A stretch of DNA of 64,000 nucleotides from Malaya genurostris (lineage: Eukaryota; Arthropoda; Insecta; Diptera; Culicidae): contig NC_080571.1 in the NCBI RefSeq assembly GCF_030247185.1, positions 28,515,198-28,579,197 on the forward strand. Reading direction: 5' to 3'. A program made the position numbers and the translations under genes. Within the stretch, counting starts at the first letter, position 1. Each line of letters begins with the position of its first letter. Shown here piece by piece: positions 46,574 through 59,035 of this stretch. Under the pieces are notes generated by a model. The model was not told where the DNA came from. It saw only the letters and a list, made by a program, of their open reading frames with translations, and ran no database searches.

Positions 46574-47565
46574 ATGGTCTTTAAAGTCTTCAAAGTCTTT
46601 AAAGTCTTTAAAGTCTTTAAAGTCTTTAAAGTCTTTAAAGTCTTTAAAGTCTTTAAAGTCTTTAAAGTCTTTAAAGTCTTTAAAGTCTTTAAAGTCTTTA
46701 AAGTCTTTAAAGTCTTTAAAGTCTTTGAAGTCTTTAAAGTCTTTAAAGTCTTTAAAGTCTTTGAAGTCTTCAAAGTCTTCAAAGTCTTTAAAGTCTTTAA
46801 AGTCTTTAAAGTCTTTAAAGTCTTTAAAGTCTTTAAAGTCTTTGAAGTCTTTAAAGTCTTTAAAGTCTTTAAAGTCTTTAAAGTCTTTAAAGTCTTTGAA
46901 GTCTTTAAAGTCTTTAAAGTCTTTAAAGTCTTTAAAGTCTTTAAAGTCTTTAAAGTATTTAACGTCTTTAAAGTCTTTAAAGTCTTTAAAGTCTTTAAAG
47001 TCTTTGAAGTCTTTAAAGTCTTTAAAGTCTTTAAAGTCTTTAAAGTCTTTAAAGTCTTTAAAGTCTTTAAAGTCTTTAAAGTCTTTAAAGTCTTTAAAGT
47101 CTTTAAAGTCTTTAAAGTCTTTAAAGTCTTTAAAGTCTTTAAAGTCTTTAAAGTCTTTAAAGTCTTTAAAGTCTTTGAAGTCTTCAAAGTCTTCAAAGTC
47201 TTTAAAGTCTTTAAAGTCTTTAAAGTCTTTAAAGTCTTTAAAGTCTTTAAAGTCTTTAAAGTCTTTAAAGTCTTTAAAGTCTTTAAAGTCTTTAAAGTCT
47301 TTGAAGTCTTTAAAGTCTTTAAAGTCTTTAAAGTCTTTAAAGTCTTTAAAGTATTTAACGTCTTTAAAGTCTTTAAAGTCTTTAAAGTCTTTAAAGTCTT
47401 TAAAGTCTTTGAAGTCTTTAAAGTCTTTAAAGTCTTTAAAGTCTTTAAAGTCTTTAAAGTCTTTAAAGTATTTAAAGTATTTAACGTCTTTAAAGTCTTT
47501 AAAGTCCTTAAAGTCTTTAAAGTCTTCAAAGTCTTTAAAGACTTTAAAGATTTTAAAGACTTTAA
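46574..47565. repeat. TAAAGTCTT 9-bp array
   Basis: About 110 copies of TAAAGTCTT, with scattered GAAGTCTT and CAAAGTCTT variants and three TATTTAACG variants (about 46951, 47347, 47473). The variant block TTGAAGTCTTCAAAGTCTTC recurs at 46761 and 47175 (414 bp = 46 units), showing block duplication as well as unit slippage. Open frames of 331-439 codons on both strands are artefacts of a unit divisible by three. Confidence 0.95.
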
Positions 47566-47822
47566 AGTCTTACAAGTCTTACAAGTCGTACAAGTCTTAC
47601 AAGTCTTACAAGTCTTACAAGTCTTACAAGTCTTACAAGTCTTACAAGTCTTACAAGTCTTACAAGTCTCACAAGTCTTACAAGTCTTACAAGTCTCACA
47701 AGTCTTACAAGTCTTACAAGTCTTACAAGTCTTACAAATCTTACAAGTCTTACAAGTCTTACAAGTCTTACAAGTCTTACAAGTCTTACAAGTCTTACAA
47801 GTCTTACAAGTCTTACAAGTCT
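47566..47822. repeat. ACAAGTCTT 9-bp array
   Basis: About 28 copies, in phase with the preceding TAAAGTCTT array and differing by two bases per unit, with a few ACAAGTCTC and ACAAATCTT variants. After 47822 the TAAAGTCTT form returns for about 60 bp. Confidence 0.93.
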
Positions 47823-48850
47823 TTAAAGTCTTTAAAGTCTTTAAAGTCTTTAAAGTATTTAAAGTATTTAAAGTATTTAAGTCAGTTTAGTCTTCTTAGT
47901 CTTTTTAGTCTTTGCAATCTTTTCGGTTTTTTTTGTCGTTTAGTCATTTTAGTGTTTTTAGTGTTTTTAGTTTTTTTAGTTTTTTCAGTCTTTTTAGTCT
48001 TTTTAGTCTTTTTCGCCTTCTCAGTCTTTTTAGTTTTTTTATAGTCTTTTTAGTCGTTCTAGTCTTTTTAGTCTTTTTAGTCTCTTTAATCATTTAGTTT
48101 TTCTAGTCGTTTTAGTCTTTTTTGTTTTTTTAGTCTTTTTAGTCTTTTTAGTCGTTCTAGTCTTTTTAGTCTTTTTAATCATTTAGTTTTTCTAGTCGTT
48201 TTAGTCTTTTTTGTTTTTTTAGTCTTTTTAGTCTTTTTAATCATTTAGTTTTTCTAGTCTTTCTAGTCTTTTTAGTCTTTTTAATCATTTAGTTTTTCTA
48301 GTCGTTTTAGTCTTTTTTGTTTTTTTAGTCTTTTTAGTCTTTTTAGTTTTTTTAGTCTTTTTTGTTCTTTGTAGTATTTTTAGTCTTTTTAGTCTTTTTA
48401 GTCTTTTCAGTCTTTTAGTCTTTTTCGTCTTTTTAGTTTTTCGAAGTTTTTAGTCTTTTTAGTTTTTTTAGTCTTTTTTGTTCTTTGTAGTCTTTGTAGT
48501 CTTTGTAGTATTTTTAGTCTTTTTAGTCTTTTCAGTCTTTTTAGTCTTTTTAGTCTTTTTAGTCTTTTTAGTCTTTTTAGTCTTTTTAGTCTTTTTAGTC
48601 TTTTTAGTCTTTTTAGTCTTTTTAGTCTTTTTAGTCTTTTTAGTCTTTTTAGTCTTTTTAGTCTTTTTAGTCTTTTTAGTCTTTTTAGTCTTTTTAGTCT
48701 TTTTAGTCTTTTTAGTCTTTTTAGTCTTTTTAGTCTTTTTAGTCTTTTTAGTCTTTTTAGTCTTTTTAGTCGTTTTAGTCTTTTTAGTCTTCTTAGTCTT
48801 TTTAGCTTTTTCTAGTCTTTCTAGTTTTTTTAGTCATTGTAATTGTATTT
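47823..48850. repeat. TTTTAGTCT 9-bp array, partly degenerate
   Basis: The first TAAAGTCTT/TAAAGTATT units lead into TTTTAGTCT. 47883-48530 is irregular (TAATCATTTAG, TTTTTGTTTTTTTAG variants repeated in blocks about 100 bp apart) and 48535-48765 is nearly perfect. This is the third related 9-bp form in one continuous array. Confidence 0.9.
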
Positions 48851-49960
48851 TTGAATCTTTTTAAATTTTAATCTTTCTTTTTTTACTATTGAACTTTTTC
48901 ACTTTTACATTGTTAAAAAAACACTGAATTACGAAGCAGCGTTACACAGCTTAGAATCGAAATAATTTTAGCCAGTATGTATATTTGCCAACAAAAGCAA
49001 AGCCAACCTCCGACCTCCCGGTCGGCCGAAGGACAGCACCAAAAGTGCATGTAAATGCAATCCAATTTAGTGCATCATTGAGTTTTCTTCCGCTTGTTTT
49101 AGTCGTTGTTGTTGTTGAAGCTCGTCTACATTGCAACCACGGGCACGGACAAACAAACCAACCAACAAAGCAACAGACATTTATGTTTACTTATATGCGA
49201 ATAACCTCTGCCCGGTCGTTGAATGACAAAGCCAATGCGAACAGTTGAAAAAGCATACATTCAAATCGGTTATTTATGTGAATTCGTTCCAGTTTGTTTC
49301 CCAATTGGAGCTAGTTAAAACAGATCTGCCTTCTCGGTGCAATTCTGATGTGGTTGGCTTTCCGTTGGTTCGTTCATTTTTTACAATGCCCTGTCCGAGC
49401 GAATTCGATCAACACCGACGACAACCAAGACGACGAGGATGAGGACGGAGTAAACTCTGGTGCAGAGATATTGAAGTGCACTTATTCATTCAGCCATCTC
49501 AGTCCAGTTAGTTTGAGTTCTGTGTGCCAATGCGGACAGTGAACGCAAATTGCATCACTAATTGCATGGCCTAGGAGTCCGAGGAAGGAGAAAAATCCCA
49601 TTACGCTGCGAAATGATTAGCGAAGTAGGAATTCAATCAGCAGGGTTCCAAGGGTACTTCGGCCGATTTTGAGGCAGGCCAGTGTTTAACAATGATAGGC
49701 AGACAGACAGACAGAGACATCACGCTGGGACATCAAGTAGGATAATTTTTCTTTGAACTGGATCTTTTCCAATTTATTTATGTAATGACAGCTAGCACGT
49801 CGGATAGTTGCTGCTAATGATTCACGATTAATCCAGAGTTAAACGAAATGATAGATAAGTAGTTAAAGATAAGTAAGTTAAAATAATTGTAATAATCTCG
49901 GCATCCGGATGCCCAGAGATGATGTAACATATGATAGAAGCAAAGTCTTGATACTATATA
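48851..49960. other. Apparently unique island
   Basis: Higher G+C, mixed-composition sequence with ACAAACAAACCAACCAACAA and a short (CAGA)n at 49696-49716. No convincing exon is seen. The small open frames (48985-49248, 49245-49442) lack recognisable domains. Confidence 0.4.
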
Positions 49961-49969
49961 ATTTGACCA

Positions 49970-50080
49970 TTTTGTTTCAATAGACTTCTCATCGAGCAGA
50001 GACAATAAGTGTGGGGCTCGAACATACAACGACAACTGAAGTCTAAGACCTTCGCCCTATGAACCACCAACCCAAGCCAT
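49970..50080 (-). mobile_element. Diverged tRNA-derived SINE
   Basis: On the minus strand GGTTGGTGGTTCATAGGGCG, then AGGTCTTAGACTTCAG, B box TGTTCGAGCCCCACAC, then GAAGTCTATTGAAACAAAATGG. Same layout as the SINE at 17314-17520 but diverged and shorter. Confidence 0.6.
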
Positions 50081-50179
50081 AACATATGATGCATCACCTA
50101 TTATTCAGTAAGACGAGAAAACAATACACGATCTCTCAGAAATTGATAATATTTCATACAATTGTTCTCCGTCGAAAAA

Positions 50180-51215
50180 TGTAAAAGCCGTATTTTTGCC
50201 TTTCTCTATAGAAAGGTATTAGAATTGCTGGAAAAACCGACTTTCGAACGGAGCCTCGGAGACCCATAGTGTTATATACCATTCGACTCAGTTCGTCGAG
50301 ATCGGAAAATGTCTGTGTGTGTGTGTGTATGTGTGTGTGCACTTTTATAAGATATTTGAACGCGCTCAATTTTCTCAGAGATGGCTGATCCGATTTTAAC
50401 AAACTTGGGCTCGTTTGAAAGCTACTGTCGGGCCGTTGATCATGTTCGAAGATCAAATGGTTGTGACTTTTGGTTCCAGATATATGATGGTATAAGTGAC
50501 GTAACCGACAAAACAAGATGATTTTTACCGCTCTTATATATATAAGGGTGCCAAAATTTTGGGATCAACTCTATTTTCGTAAAGTTCTAGTGCTCAAAAG
50601 TTTAAGCACCTCGAAAAAAGCCTTCATGCAAAATTTGACCTAAATCGGACATGCTTAAGGGGTGCTGTCCGGTGGTAAAGGTTTGACAATTTTCGATCTT
50701 GAAAAATCATCATAGGGGGGAGTACATGAAATTTCCAAAATCGAAAATTTTTTTTTGATGCCAAAACTCTTAAAACTGCATAAAACATCGAAATTTAGTG
50801 TCATCTCGAAAAAAAATTTTTTTGAAAAAATCAACTTTCTGGGACTTAGAAAAATTTTCATATTTTATCTAAGTCCCAAAAAGTCGATTTTTTCAAAAAA
50901 AATTTTTTTAGAGATGACACTAAATCTCGACGTTTCATGCAATTCTAAGCCTTTTGGCATCAAAATTTTTTTTTCGATTTCGAAAATTTCATGTACTCCC
51001 CCCTATGGTGATTTTTCAAGATATATGAAAATTCCACTAAGTAGACTGAGAAAGCTTTTTTTAGATTAGCATCACTTTTGTGAACTACTTGAATATATCT
51101 GAATCAATTGGTGTCAAAATTAGTGTCCAACATTATTCAATGAAGGTCTGAAATATATATTCATTAGACTGTTATGAAAGAAGAGAAAGGCATTATCACA
51201 CCACTAGGTGGATTA
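50180..51215. mobile_element. Mosquito-type MITE with central palindrome
   Basis: Starts with TTTTTGCCTTTCTCTATAG and ends inverted, AGAGAAAGGCATTATCACAC then CACTAGGTGGATTA. It contains a (TG)n tract (50313-50339), text such as GATGGCTGATCCGATTTTAA and a TATAAGTGACGTAACCGAC motif. A central palindrome has arms of about 160 bp (50690-50850 and 50864-51025), each with GTACATGAAATTT, GAAATTTAGTGTCATCTCG and GTCCCA text. Its arm is the single-copy form of the satellite at 53430-56900. Confidence 0.55.
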
Positions 51216-51344
51216 AGAAGGGTTTTTTAATTTTATCGTTAGGAACAACACTTGCAAATTATTAAATTTTACTATCAAAATTCATGCTTGGTTAAGAGTT
51301 TAAGACAACCTTTTTTTATTGAAAAATTGTGTTTGCGACGAAAC

Positions 51345-51745
51345 TCATTTCTTGTTGAATGGATACATCAGCAAGCAAATTTGCCGCATCTGAAGTGAAG
51401 ACCAGCCAGAAGGCATTGCAAGAGCTACCAATGCATCCCAAAAGAGTCACTGTTTGGTGTGGATTATGCGGTTTCAACAAGACGGTGCCACATCCCACGA
51501 GGCACGCAAAACAATGAGCTGCCTTCGGTGAACAGTTTATCTCACGTTTTGAACCCGTTGATTATCCACCAAGATCGTGTGAACCAGCTACGATTGATGC
51601 ACTGAAAGCCAATATTGAAACATTTATCCGTGAAATACCAGCCGATTTGTTGGAGGGAGTGTGCTAAAATTGGACCTTGCGCATGGGCCATCTAAAGCGG
51701 AGCCGCGGCCAATCTTTGCATGAAATCATTTTCAAATTAGGATTG
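51345..51745 (+). pseudogene. Tc1/mariner-like transposase fragment
   Basis: Plus-strand text spells diverged pieces of a transposase in shifting frames: LNGYISKQ, ALQELPMHPKRVTVWCGL, FQQDGATSHEARKTM (second catalytic Asp), GEQFISRFEPVDYPPRSC, ATIDALKANIETFIREIPADLLE and MGHLKRSRGQSLHEIIFK. Gaps remove the segment between VWCGL and FQQD and that around the third catalytic residue. No TIRs were found. Confidence 0.65.
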
Positions 51746-51774
51746 TAAACCATTTCATTTGATCCGAAAATTAT

Positions 51775-53060
51775 GAAAATCAGTGTAGTCATCTTTGAAA
51801 AAAACTGCCTGCAAAACTGCTTCCAAATCTGAAATGAGAACTGGCTAAAACTGCTCGAAAATTGTTCCCAGAATTGCTTTGAAAACCGCTCAAAGAACTG
51901 ATTGAAAACTGCTCTAAAAACTGTTGAAAACTTTTTGAAAACTGCTGCAGAAATTGCCTTAAAATTGCTCAAAAACTATTCTAAAAACTGTTCGGAAACC
52001 TGCCTAAAAAATGCTCCAAGAACACTCTAAAAACTACTTATAAACTGTTAAAAAAACTGATGTTAGAACTAATCGAAAACTGTTCCAAAACAGCTCTAAA
52101 AACATCTTAAAAATTGCTCTAAAATTGCTCCAAATACTACTCTAAAACTGCTCGAAAATTGTTCCAAAACTACTCAAAAAACTTGCTCTGACAACTGCTC
52201 GAAAACTGTTCCAAAAACTGCTCTAAAATTGATTAATGAGCTGTTCAAAAAACTACTTCAAGAGCTGCTCTGAAATCAGTTTGATAAACTGCTTCAAAAA
52301 CTGCTCTAAAAACTCAGAAACAAATCAAAAACTGCTCAACAAATTGCTTCAAAAACTACTTAAAAAATTGCTGGAAAACATTCCTAAAAACTACTATGAA
52401 GCTCTTCCAAAAGCAGCCTAAAAACTTCTAGAAAACGGCTCCAAAGACTACTCAAAACTGCTCAAAAGCTTATTTAGCACTGCTTGAATACTATCTAAAA
52501 AAAACTACCTCAAAAACTGCCCTAAAAACTCGAAAACTGCCAGGAAGCTGCTCTAAAACCTGCTCGAAAACTTTTCCAAAAGTAGTTCTTTCGAAACTGC
52601 TCGAAAATCGCTTTAAAACTGCCTGAATACTATCTTAAAAACTCCTCGAATACTGTTCTAAAAACTGCTCTGAAATTGCTTAACAACTACTCCAAAATTG
52701 CTCTAAAAACTGTCTTCAAATCAGCTTAAAAAACTGCTCAAAAAGTATTCTAAAAGCTACCTAAAAATTGCTCAAAAACTTTTCCAAAAACTGCCTTAAA
52801 ATCTGTATAAAAATGCTCAAAAGTTGTTCTAAATCTGCTCTTAAAAACTGCTCTAAAAACTCCTTCAAAATTCGAAAACTGCGCCGAAGCTGCTCTAAGT
52901 AATGCTTAAAAACTGCTCCAAAGACTACTGAAAACTGCGCGAAGGCAGTTTTACCTTAAAAACTTCTTAAAAACTGCTCGAATACTGTTTCAAAAACTGC
53001 TCTGAAACTGCTTAATAGCTGCTCGAACATTTTTCCAAAAACTGCTCGAAAACTATTCTA
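51775..53060. repeat. AAAACTGCTC degenerate array
   Basis: About 1.3 kb of irregular units around AAAAACTGCTCT / GAAAACTGTTCC, period roughly 11-13 bp. Strong strand asymmetry (few G on the plus strand). No higher-order period could be fixed by eye. Confidence 0.8.
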
Positions 53061-53429
53061 ACTGAAAAGGTTGTGCCTAAAGCGCATATTACATTTAATT
53101 TTCTTTACGTTGTTCCTTTTGCTCATCAGTGTTCTAGAAGTTCAAACTGAACTGCAATTGCCACCTAGCAGTTCTGGAGATATAATAGCATAAGTGACGT
53201 AACCGACTTACCGCACATTTTTCAACGGATGAATTTTCTCGAAGATGACACAATGAATTTCGATAAATTTAGTCTTATTTGAAAGCTAAAAAATGTTGAT
53301 TAAAATTGGAAGGGTTATGGCGAACATTTCCTATGGCTCGAGAGATGTAACTTTATATGTGACGTAACCGACAACCAGGTGGATGAAGAAAGAGTTTCTT
53401 ATGCGAGTATTTGATTTTCAGGCGCCCGG
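53061..53429. repeat. Fragments of two dispersed repeats
   Basis: 53063-53160 (AAGGTTGTGCCTAAAGCGC ... TTTCTTTACG ... GTTCAAACTGAACTGC) is a fragment of the 481/28976 foldback family. 53160-53400 has ATATAATAGCATAAGTGACG and TATGTGACGTAACCGACAAC, as in the 50.2 kb element. Confidence 0.5.
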
Positions 53430-56400
53430 AGGTAGAAGTTTGAAAATTTTTGACCTTGAAAAATCACGATTTCGAATGTCTTAGAAGTGCATGATTTTTT
53501 TTCGAGGCAACATCAGATCTCCAAGTTTCATTCTAAGACATTCGACATAAAAAAAATTACAATTTCAGAAATCTCAATTTTTTTCGAAGTTCCAAAGTCG
53601 ACCCAAATAAAATTTCTTTTGGATGACACAAAATCTCAACGTTTCATGCAATTCTAAGACATTTAACACTGAAAAAAAAAGTTCGATTTCGGAAATCTCA
53701 AATTTTCCAAGCTCCACAGTTGAATTTCCCAAAAAAAATGGAGATGACACTAAATCTCGACTTTTCATGCAATTTCAAGACATTTGGCAGAAAAAAATTG
53801 ATTTCAGAAATATCAAAATTTTTCGAAGTTCCAGAGTCGATTAGAATTTTTTTTTTTGATAACACAAAATTGTTTCTTGCAATTCTAAGACATTTTGAAT
53901 TACAAAACATTTTCGGGAATCTCAAAATTGTTTAGGTACCTGAGTTGAATTTTTTCAAAAAAAAAACTCGAGATGACACTAAATCTCGAGACATATTCTA
54001 AGATATTTCACATCAAATCATGTTCGATTTCGGAAATCTCTAAATTTTTCGAAGTTCCAGAGTCGATTGGAAAAAAAATTTTTTTTAGATATCACAAATT
54101 CTCAACGTTTCATGCAATTCTAAGACATTTTGGATTGAAAAACATTTTCGATTTCGGAAATCTTAAAAATTTTTAAGTCCCAGAGTTGATTTTTTTCAAA
54201 AAAAAAAAATAATTCGAGATGACACTAAATCTCGACTTTTCATGCAATTTCAAGACATATGACAAAAAAAATTAATTTTAGAAATATCAAAATTTGACGA
54301 AGGTACAGAGTCGATTGAGAAAATTTTTTTTTCGGATAACACAAAATCGTTTCATGCAATTCTAAGACATTTTGGATTAAAAAATATTTTCGGAAATCTC
54401 AAATTTTTTTCAAAAAAAAAATTTGAGGTGACACCAAATCTCGACTTTTTATGTCATATTCTAAGACATTTTACATAAAAAACCATTTTCGATTTCGGAA
54501 ATCTCAAAATTTGTCGAAGTTCCAAAGTTGATTAAAAACAAACTTTACATAAAAAAATCGATTTCGAAAATCTCAAAATTTTTTAAGTCCCAGAGTGGAA
54601 TTTAAAAAAAATCGGGATGACACTAAATCTCAACTTTTCTTGTCATATTCTAAGACATTTTTCATCAAAAACCATTTTCGATTTCGGAAATCTCAAAACT
54701 TTTCGAAGTTCCAGAGTCGATCGAAAAAATTTTTTTTAGGTAACACTAAATCTCAACGTTTCATGCAATTCTAAAACATTTTACATCAAAAAACATTTTA
54801 AATTTCGGATATTTTTAAGTCCCAGAGCTGAATTTTTCCAAAAAAAAAATTTGAGATGATACTAAATCTCGACTTTTCATGCAATTTTAAGACCTTTGGC
54901 AAAAAAATTGATTTCAGAAATATCAATTTTTTTCGAAGAAGACAAAAAAAAACCATTTTTGGATAGTACAAAATCGTTCCATGCAACTTTAGAACATTTT
55001 GGATTAAAAAACATTTTCGAAAATCTCAGAATTTTTCAAGTCCCAGAGTTGAATTAAAAAAATCGAGATGACACTAAAACTCGACTTCTCATGTCATATT
55101 CTAAGGCATTTTACATCAAAAACCATGTTCGATTTCGGAAATCTCAAAATTTGTCGAAATTCTAAAGTTTATAAACAAATTTTCAGACCACACGATTTCG
55201 GAAATCTCAAATTTTTTCAAGTCCCAGAGTTCGATTTCGGAAATCTCAAATTTTTTTAAGTCCCAGAGTTGAATTTCCCACAAAAAATGGAGATGACACT
55301 AAATCCCATTATATTTCTTGCAATTTCAAGACATTTGGCATAAAAAAATTTATTTAATAAATCTCGAAATTTCCAGTCGATCAAAAAAATTGTTTTTTTT
55401 AGATAACAAAAAATCTCAACGTTTCATGCAATTCTAAGACATTTTACATGAAAAAATGTTCGATTTCGGAAATCTCAAAATTTTTTAAGTCCCAGAGTGG
55501 AATTTAACAAAAATCGGGATGACACTAAATCTCAACTTTTCTTGTCATATTCTAAGACATTTTTCATCAAAAACCATTTTCGATTTCCGAAATCTCAAAA
55601 TTTTTCGAAGTTCCAGAGTCGATCGAAATTTTTTTTTTTTTAGGTAACACAAAATCTCAACGTTTCATGCAATTCTAAGACATTTTACTTAAAAAAAAAA
55701 ACATTTTCTATTTCGAAATTCTCACAGTTTTTCAAGTCCCAGAGTTGAATTTTTGCAAAACGAAAAAAATCGAGATTACACTAAATCTTGACTTTTCTTG
55801 CAATTTCAAGACATTTGGCATAAAAACATTGATTTCAAAAATCTCAATTTTTTTCTAAATTCCAGAGTCGACCTTATTTTAAAAAACATTTTTAGAGATA
55901 ACATAATATTTTAACGTTTTATGCAATTCTAAGACATTTTACATCAAAAACCATGTTCGATTTCGGAAATCTCAAAATTTGTCGAAGTTCTAAAGTTGAT
56001 AAAAAATTTTTCAGACCGCACGATTTCGGAAATCTCAAATGTTTTCAAGTCCCAGAGTTCGATTTCGGAAATCTCAGATTTTTTTAAGTCCCAGAGTTGA
56101 AATTTCCCAAAAAATGAACTTTTTTGACTTTGCTTGCAATTTCAATACATTTGGCATAAACAAAAATTGATTTAAAAAATCTCACAATTTCCAGTCGACC
56201 AAACAAAAAAATTTAGATAACACAAAATCTCTACGTTTTATGCAATTCTAAGACATTTTACATTAGAAAAAAAAACATTTTCTATTTCGAAATTCTCAAA
56301 AATTTTCAAGTCCCAGAGTTGAATTTAAAAAAATCGAAATGACACTAAATCTCGACTTTTCATGCAATTCTAAGACATTTGGCATAGAAAAAATTGATTT

Positions 56401-56975
56401 CAAAAATCTCAAAATTTTTCTAAATTCCAGAGTCGATCTTATTCAAAGATAATATTTTTTGAGATAACACAAAATTTCAACGTTTCATGCAATTCTAAGA
56501 CATTTTACATCAAAAAACATTATTGATTTAGGAAATCTTTTAAGCCGCAGAGTAGAATTTCGCCAAAATCAAATGGCACTGAATCTCGATTTTCCTTGCA
56601 ATTTCAACACACTTGGCAGCTTCCTCAAAAAAAAAAATTTTTTTTCAGGTAACACAAAATTTCAACGTTTCATGCAATTCAAGGCATTTTGCATAAAAAA
56701 AATTCCCAGAGTTGAATTTTTTTTCAACAAAAAAAAAAATCGATATGATATCTCAATTTTTCATGCAATTCTATGGCACTGGGCATCAGAAAAAAATTTC
56801 GTGTATTCCTCCATGGCAATTTTTCAAGATCGCAAATTTTCAAACTTTAACCGCCTGGTGGCACCACTTACCCATATCCGATTTAGCTCAAATTTTGCAT
56901 GGGGACTTTTTTTGAGATGCTTAATCTTTTGATCACTACCGCTTTACGAAATTAGAGATGACCTCAGAAATTTGG
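53430..56975. repeat. About 225-bp dimeric satellite inside a foldback
   Basis: Alternating half-units. Type A has GATGACACTAAATCTCGAC, TTTCATGCAATTTCAAGACA and TTTGGCA. Type B has GATAACACAAAATCTCAACG, TTTCATGCAATTCTAAGACA and TTTTACAT. Both are linked by TTTCGGAAATCTCAAAATTT and TCCAGAGTCGA or TCCCAGAGTTGA. Type A recurs near 53745, 53973, 54219, 54440, 54618, 54856, 55067, 55288, 55518 and 55770, i.e. about every 180-250 bp. The outer edges are inverted copies of each other (left GGAGGTAGAAGTTTGAAAAT..GACCTTGAAAAATC; right TTTTTCAAGATCGCAAATTTTCAAACTTTAACC). They equal the arm ends of the 50.2-51.2 kb element, so the array looks like an expansion of that element's palindromic centre. Confidence 0.85.
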
Positions 56976-58600
56976 CACCATAACTATGTATTTCAAAGAC
57001 GAGGATGTTTTATGCCTGCTGGAGAGAGAAAGAAAGATTGTGAATCTCGAGCTTCACCGAGCTTCTACTTGCTCCCAGGAAGTCATCTCTCAGATTGAAT
57101 TATTCCAGAAGGCCACGTTGAACCCAAATTGATAAGGAATCAGATGGCACCCAAGTGACCAACAGAAACCTAGTAAAACGAGCAGGTATAGCTGTGACTT
57201 TTGCTTACGATAAGAGCCATACAAATAGTTATCCACCGATTGTGCACAGAGTACATGTACGAGTGGTTTGCTCCATTATGCGACATTATATAACCGGTCT
57301 AAATAAAGAGGCATGCTTCTGATGAAGTTTCAATCGGATTAAAATTTTATCTCACAATCGGAATGTATAAATTTTAGAATCAGAAATGATTTTCTATTCG
57401 TCTGAAAACCCAACGTTGAACCAAACCGGCAGATTGCGTTGCATCATGTTGCATCACCACCGTATGGTGTGTGTGGAGTGGAAAAACTACCCACGCACAA
57501 ACGATTACTGCTAGCTAATACATTTTAATCAGTAATAAGATTATGCAACGATTTTTCATGAGCCACGCGCTCTAATTAGAAGCCTATTAAGAGTGTACTA
57601 CATCGATTAGTGGTTTAGTGCATGTGCCGTGGCGAGAAAACGTGGAAAGAGAGCAACGTCATGTTTTATTTTTTTTCTCTATCCAACTGCGCTTGTGGAA
57701 AGAGTGGCGTTGCTGGTAGCGGCCAAGTGAAACGTAAACAAATTTCTAGGAATTTAGGGAAAGAAAGAGTCACACTTCCTATGTGAATCAGGCATAGGCA
57801 ACTTGACACAATTTTTTTTGATAAGCCCTCTCCCACTCCCCGTCCGTCCGTGCGGTCCGACATTGTCCGGTACAACATAAAAAAACCCAAGATGACATGC
57901 GACGCAAATAAGAAACGAACGGGGACCGGTCTTAAGTGGTTCAAATGTTTCTGTTTGTCCACCCGTCAGTTAGTCGATGTGCTATCACAGAAAAAAACAC
58001 CAACAGAGTCCAACCAAAACAACGGCTTACTATTGGAAGAACAAAGAAAAATAAACAACATTTAACCCCCCCCCCCCCTACTGACGGTACGGCCTGTATG
58101 TTTGTTTATGCTCATTATAGGGTGGTTCAAAATTGGAACGAAATATCCCCAAATGTAGTTCGACGTTTGAACGACTTCTACCCTTTTTTTTAACGACAAA
58201 AAAATCGTGTCAGGTGCCGTTAATCGTTTGTGTTCGTGTCGGAGGTGTCTAATCTCGTTGCCATTTTCCCCCTTCCCCCCTCCCAATCGCTAGTGTGATA
58301 ATATACTTTTTGTTTTGACTTTGACTCTCCAGAGCTCTCTGTTTGTGGTCATTTTGTTGTTGTTGTTGTAACTACCATTGGTTTGTTTTCCTGGCTAGGT
58401 GTTTGGTTTCAATCGCTATGACAACGAAACGAATTCATCAAATACAAAGAAAAAAACACACATCATCGAAGGAAGCGTTGCGAGTGACGAAATTCGCGTT
58501 TGGAGTCTATTTTTAGTAGCGTCTCGCGATTTCCTTGTGGAGTTGGTCAACGCGTCAACACAGTGGTTCGGATTCGCAATTTAGGGGGACAAAATTGTTA
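56976..58600. other. Apparently unique island
   Basis: Mixed-composition sequence with GAGAGAGAAAGAAAG, a poly-C run (58066-58078), a TTGTTGTTGTTG run (58359-58371) and AATTCGC-type text. No exon with recognisable coding is found; the open frames (57666-57962, 57850-58065, 57936-58193) overlap one another and match nothing known. It could be regulatory or untranslated sequence of a neighbouring gene. Confidence 0.4.
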
Positions 58601-59035
58601 GAGCAGAAAAGTCTTCAGATCAAACTATCAGTATTAAACACGACATCTTCGGATATAGGTGGTATTAGGGTGTTTTTTTTTCAATAGGGCGATCCGAAAA
58701 TAATTTTCAGAATATGTTGCGATTCAGCACCTCTCTATTAAATTGTATAAAGTCCTATACCCAGCAGGTTTGTACCACAAACGGTCCTCTATTTACAGCT
58801 ATTATAATGAAGTACTTTAGGGCGTTTTCCAGAAAATCGTTTGCGTTTGCTAAAGCTTTTCACCTCTCTCGTATATAAAAGATACAGGGTTATTATCAAT
58901 AAATAAATAAATAAACGAATGAACAATCCCCGAACGCCCGAAATCTGCGCAAAACTTACAACTAAAATCGATTAAATTTGTCCAAACTCCTAATATAAAT
59001 CACACATTCCTTATTTCTTGAGGGTAAACATGCAT
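58601..59035. repeat. Dispersed repeat text and short (AATA)n
   Basis: 58665-58900 (TTAGGGTGTTTTTTTTTCAA, GTATAAAGTCCTATACCC, ACTTTAGGGCGTTTTCC) resembles 18.3-18.75 kb in style. A short AATAAATAAATAAATAAA tract begins at 58900. No gene. Confidence 0.4.

Noticed and set aside
46534..48044. Open frames of 331-439 codons on both strands (VFK, SLK, TLK repeats)
   Set aside because: They exist only because a 9-bp unit without stop codons is repeated; frames are open on both strands at once and no signals flank them.
46574..48850. CRISPR array
   Set aside because: Units are contiguous 9-mers without spacers, in a eukaryotic genome.
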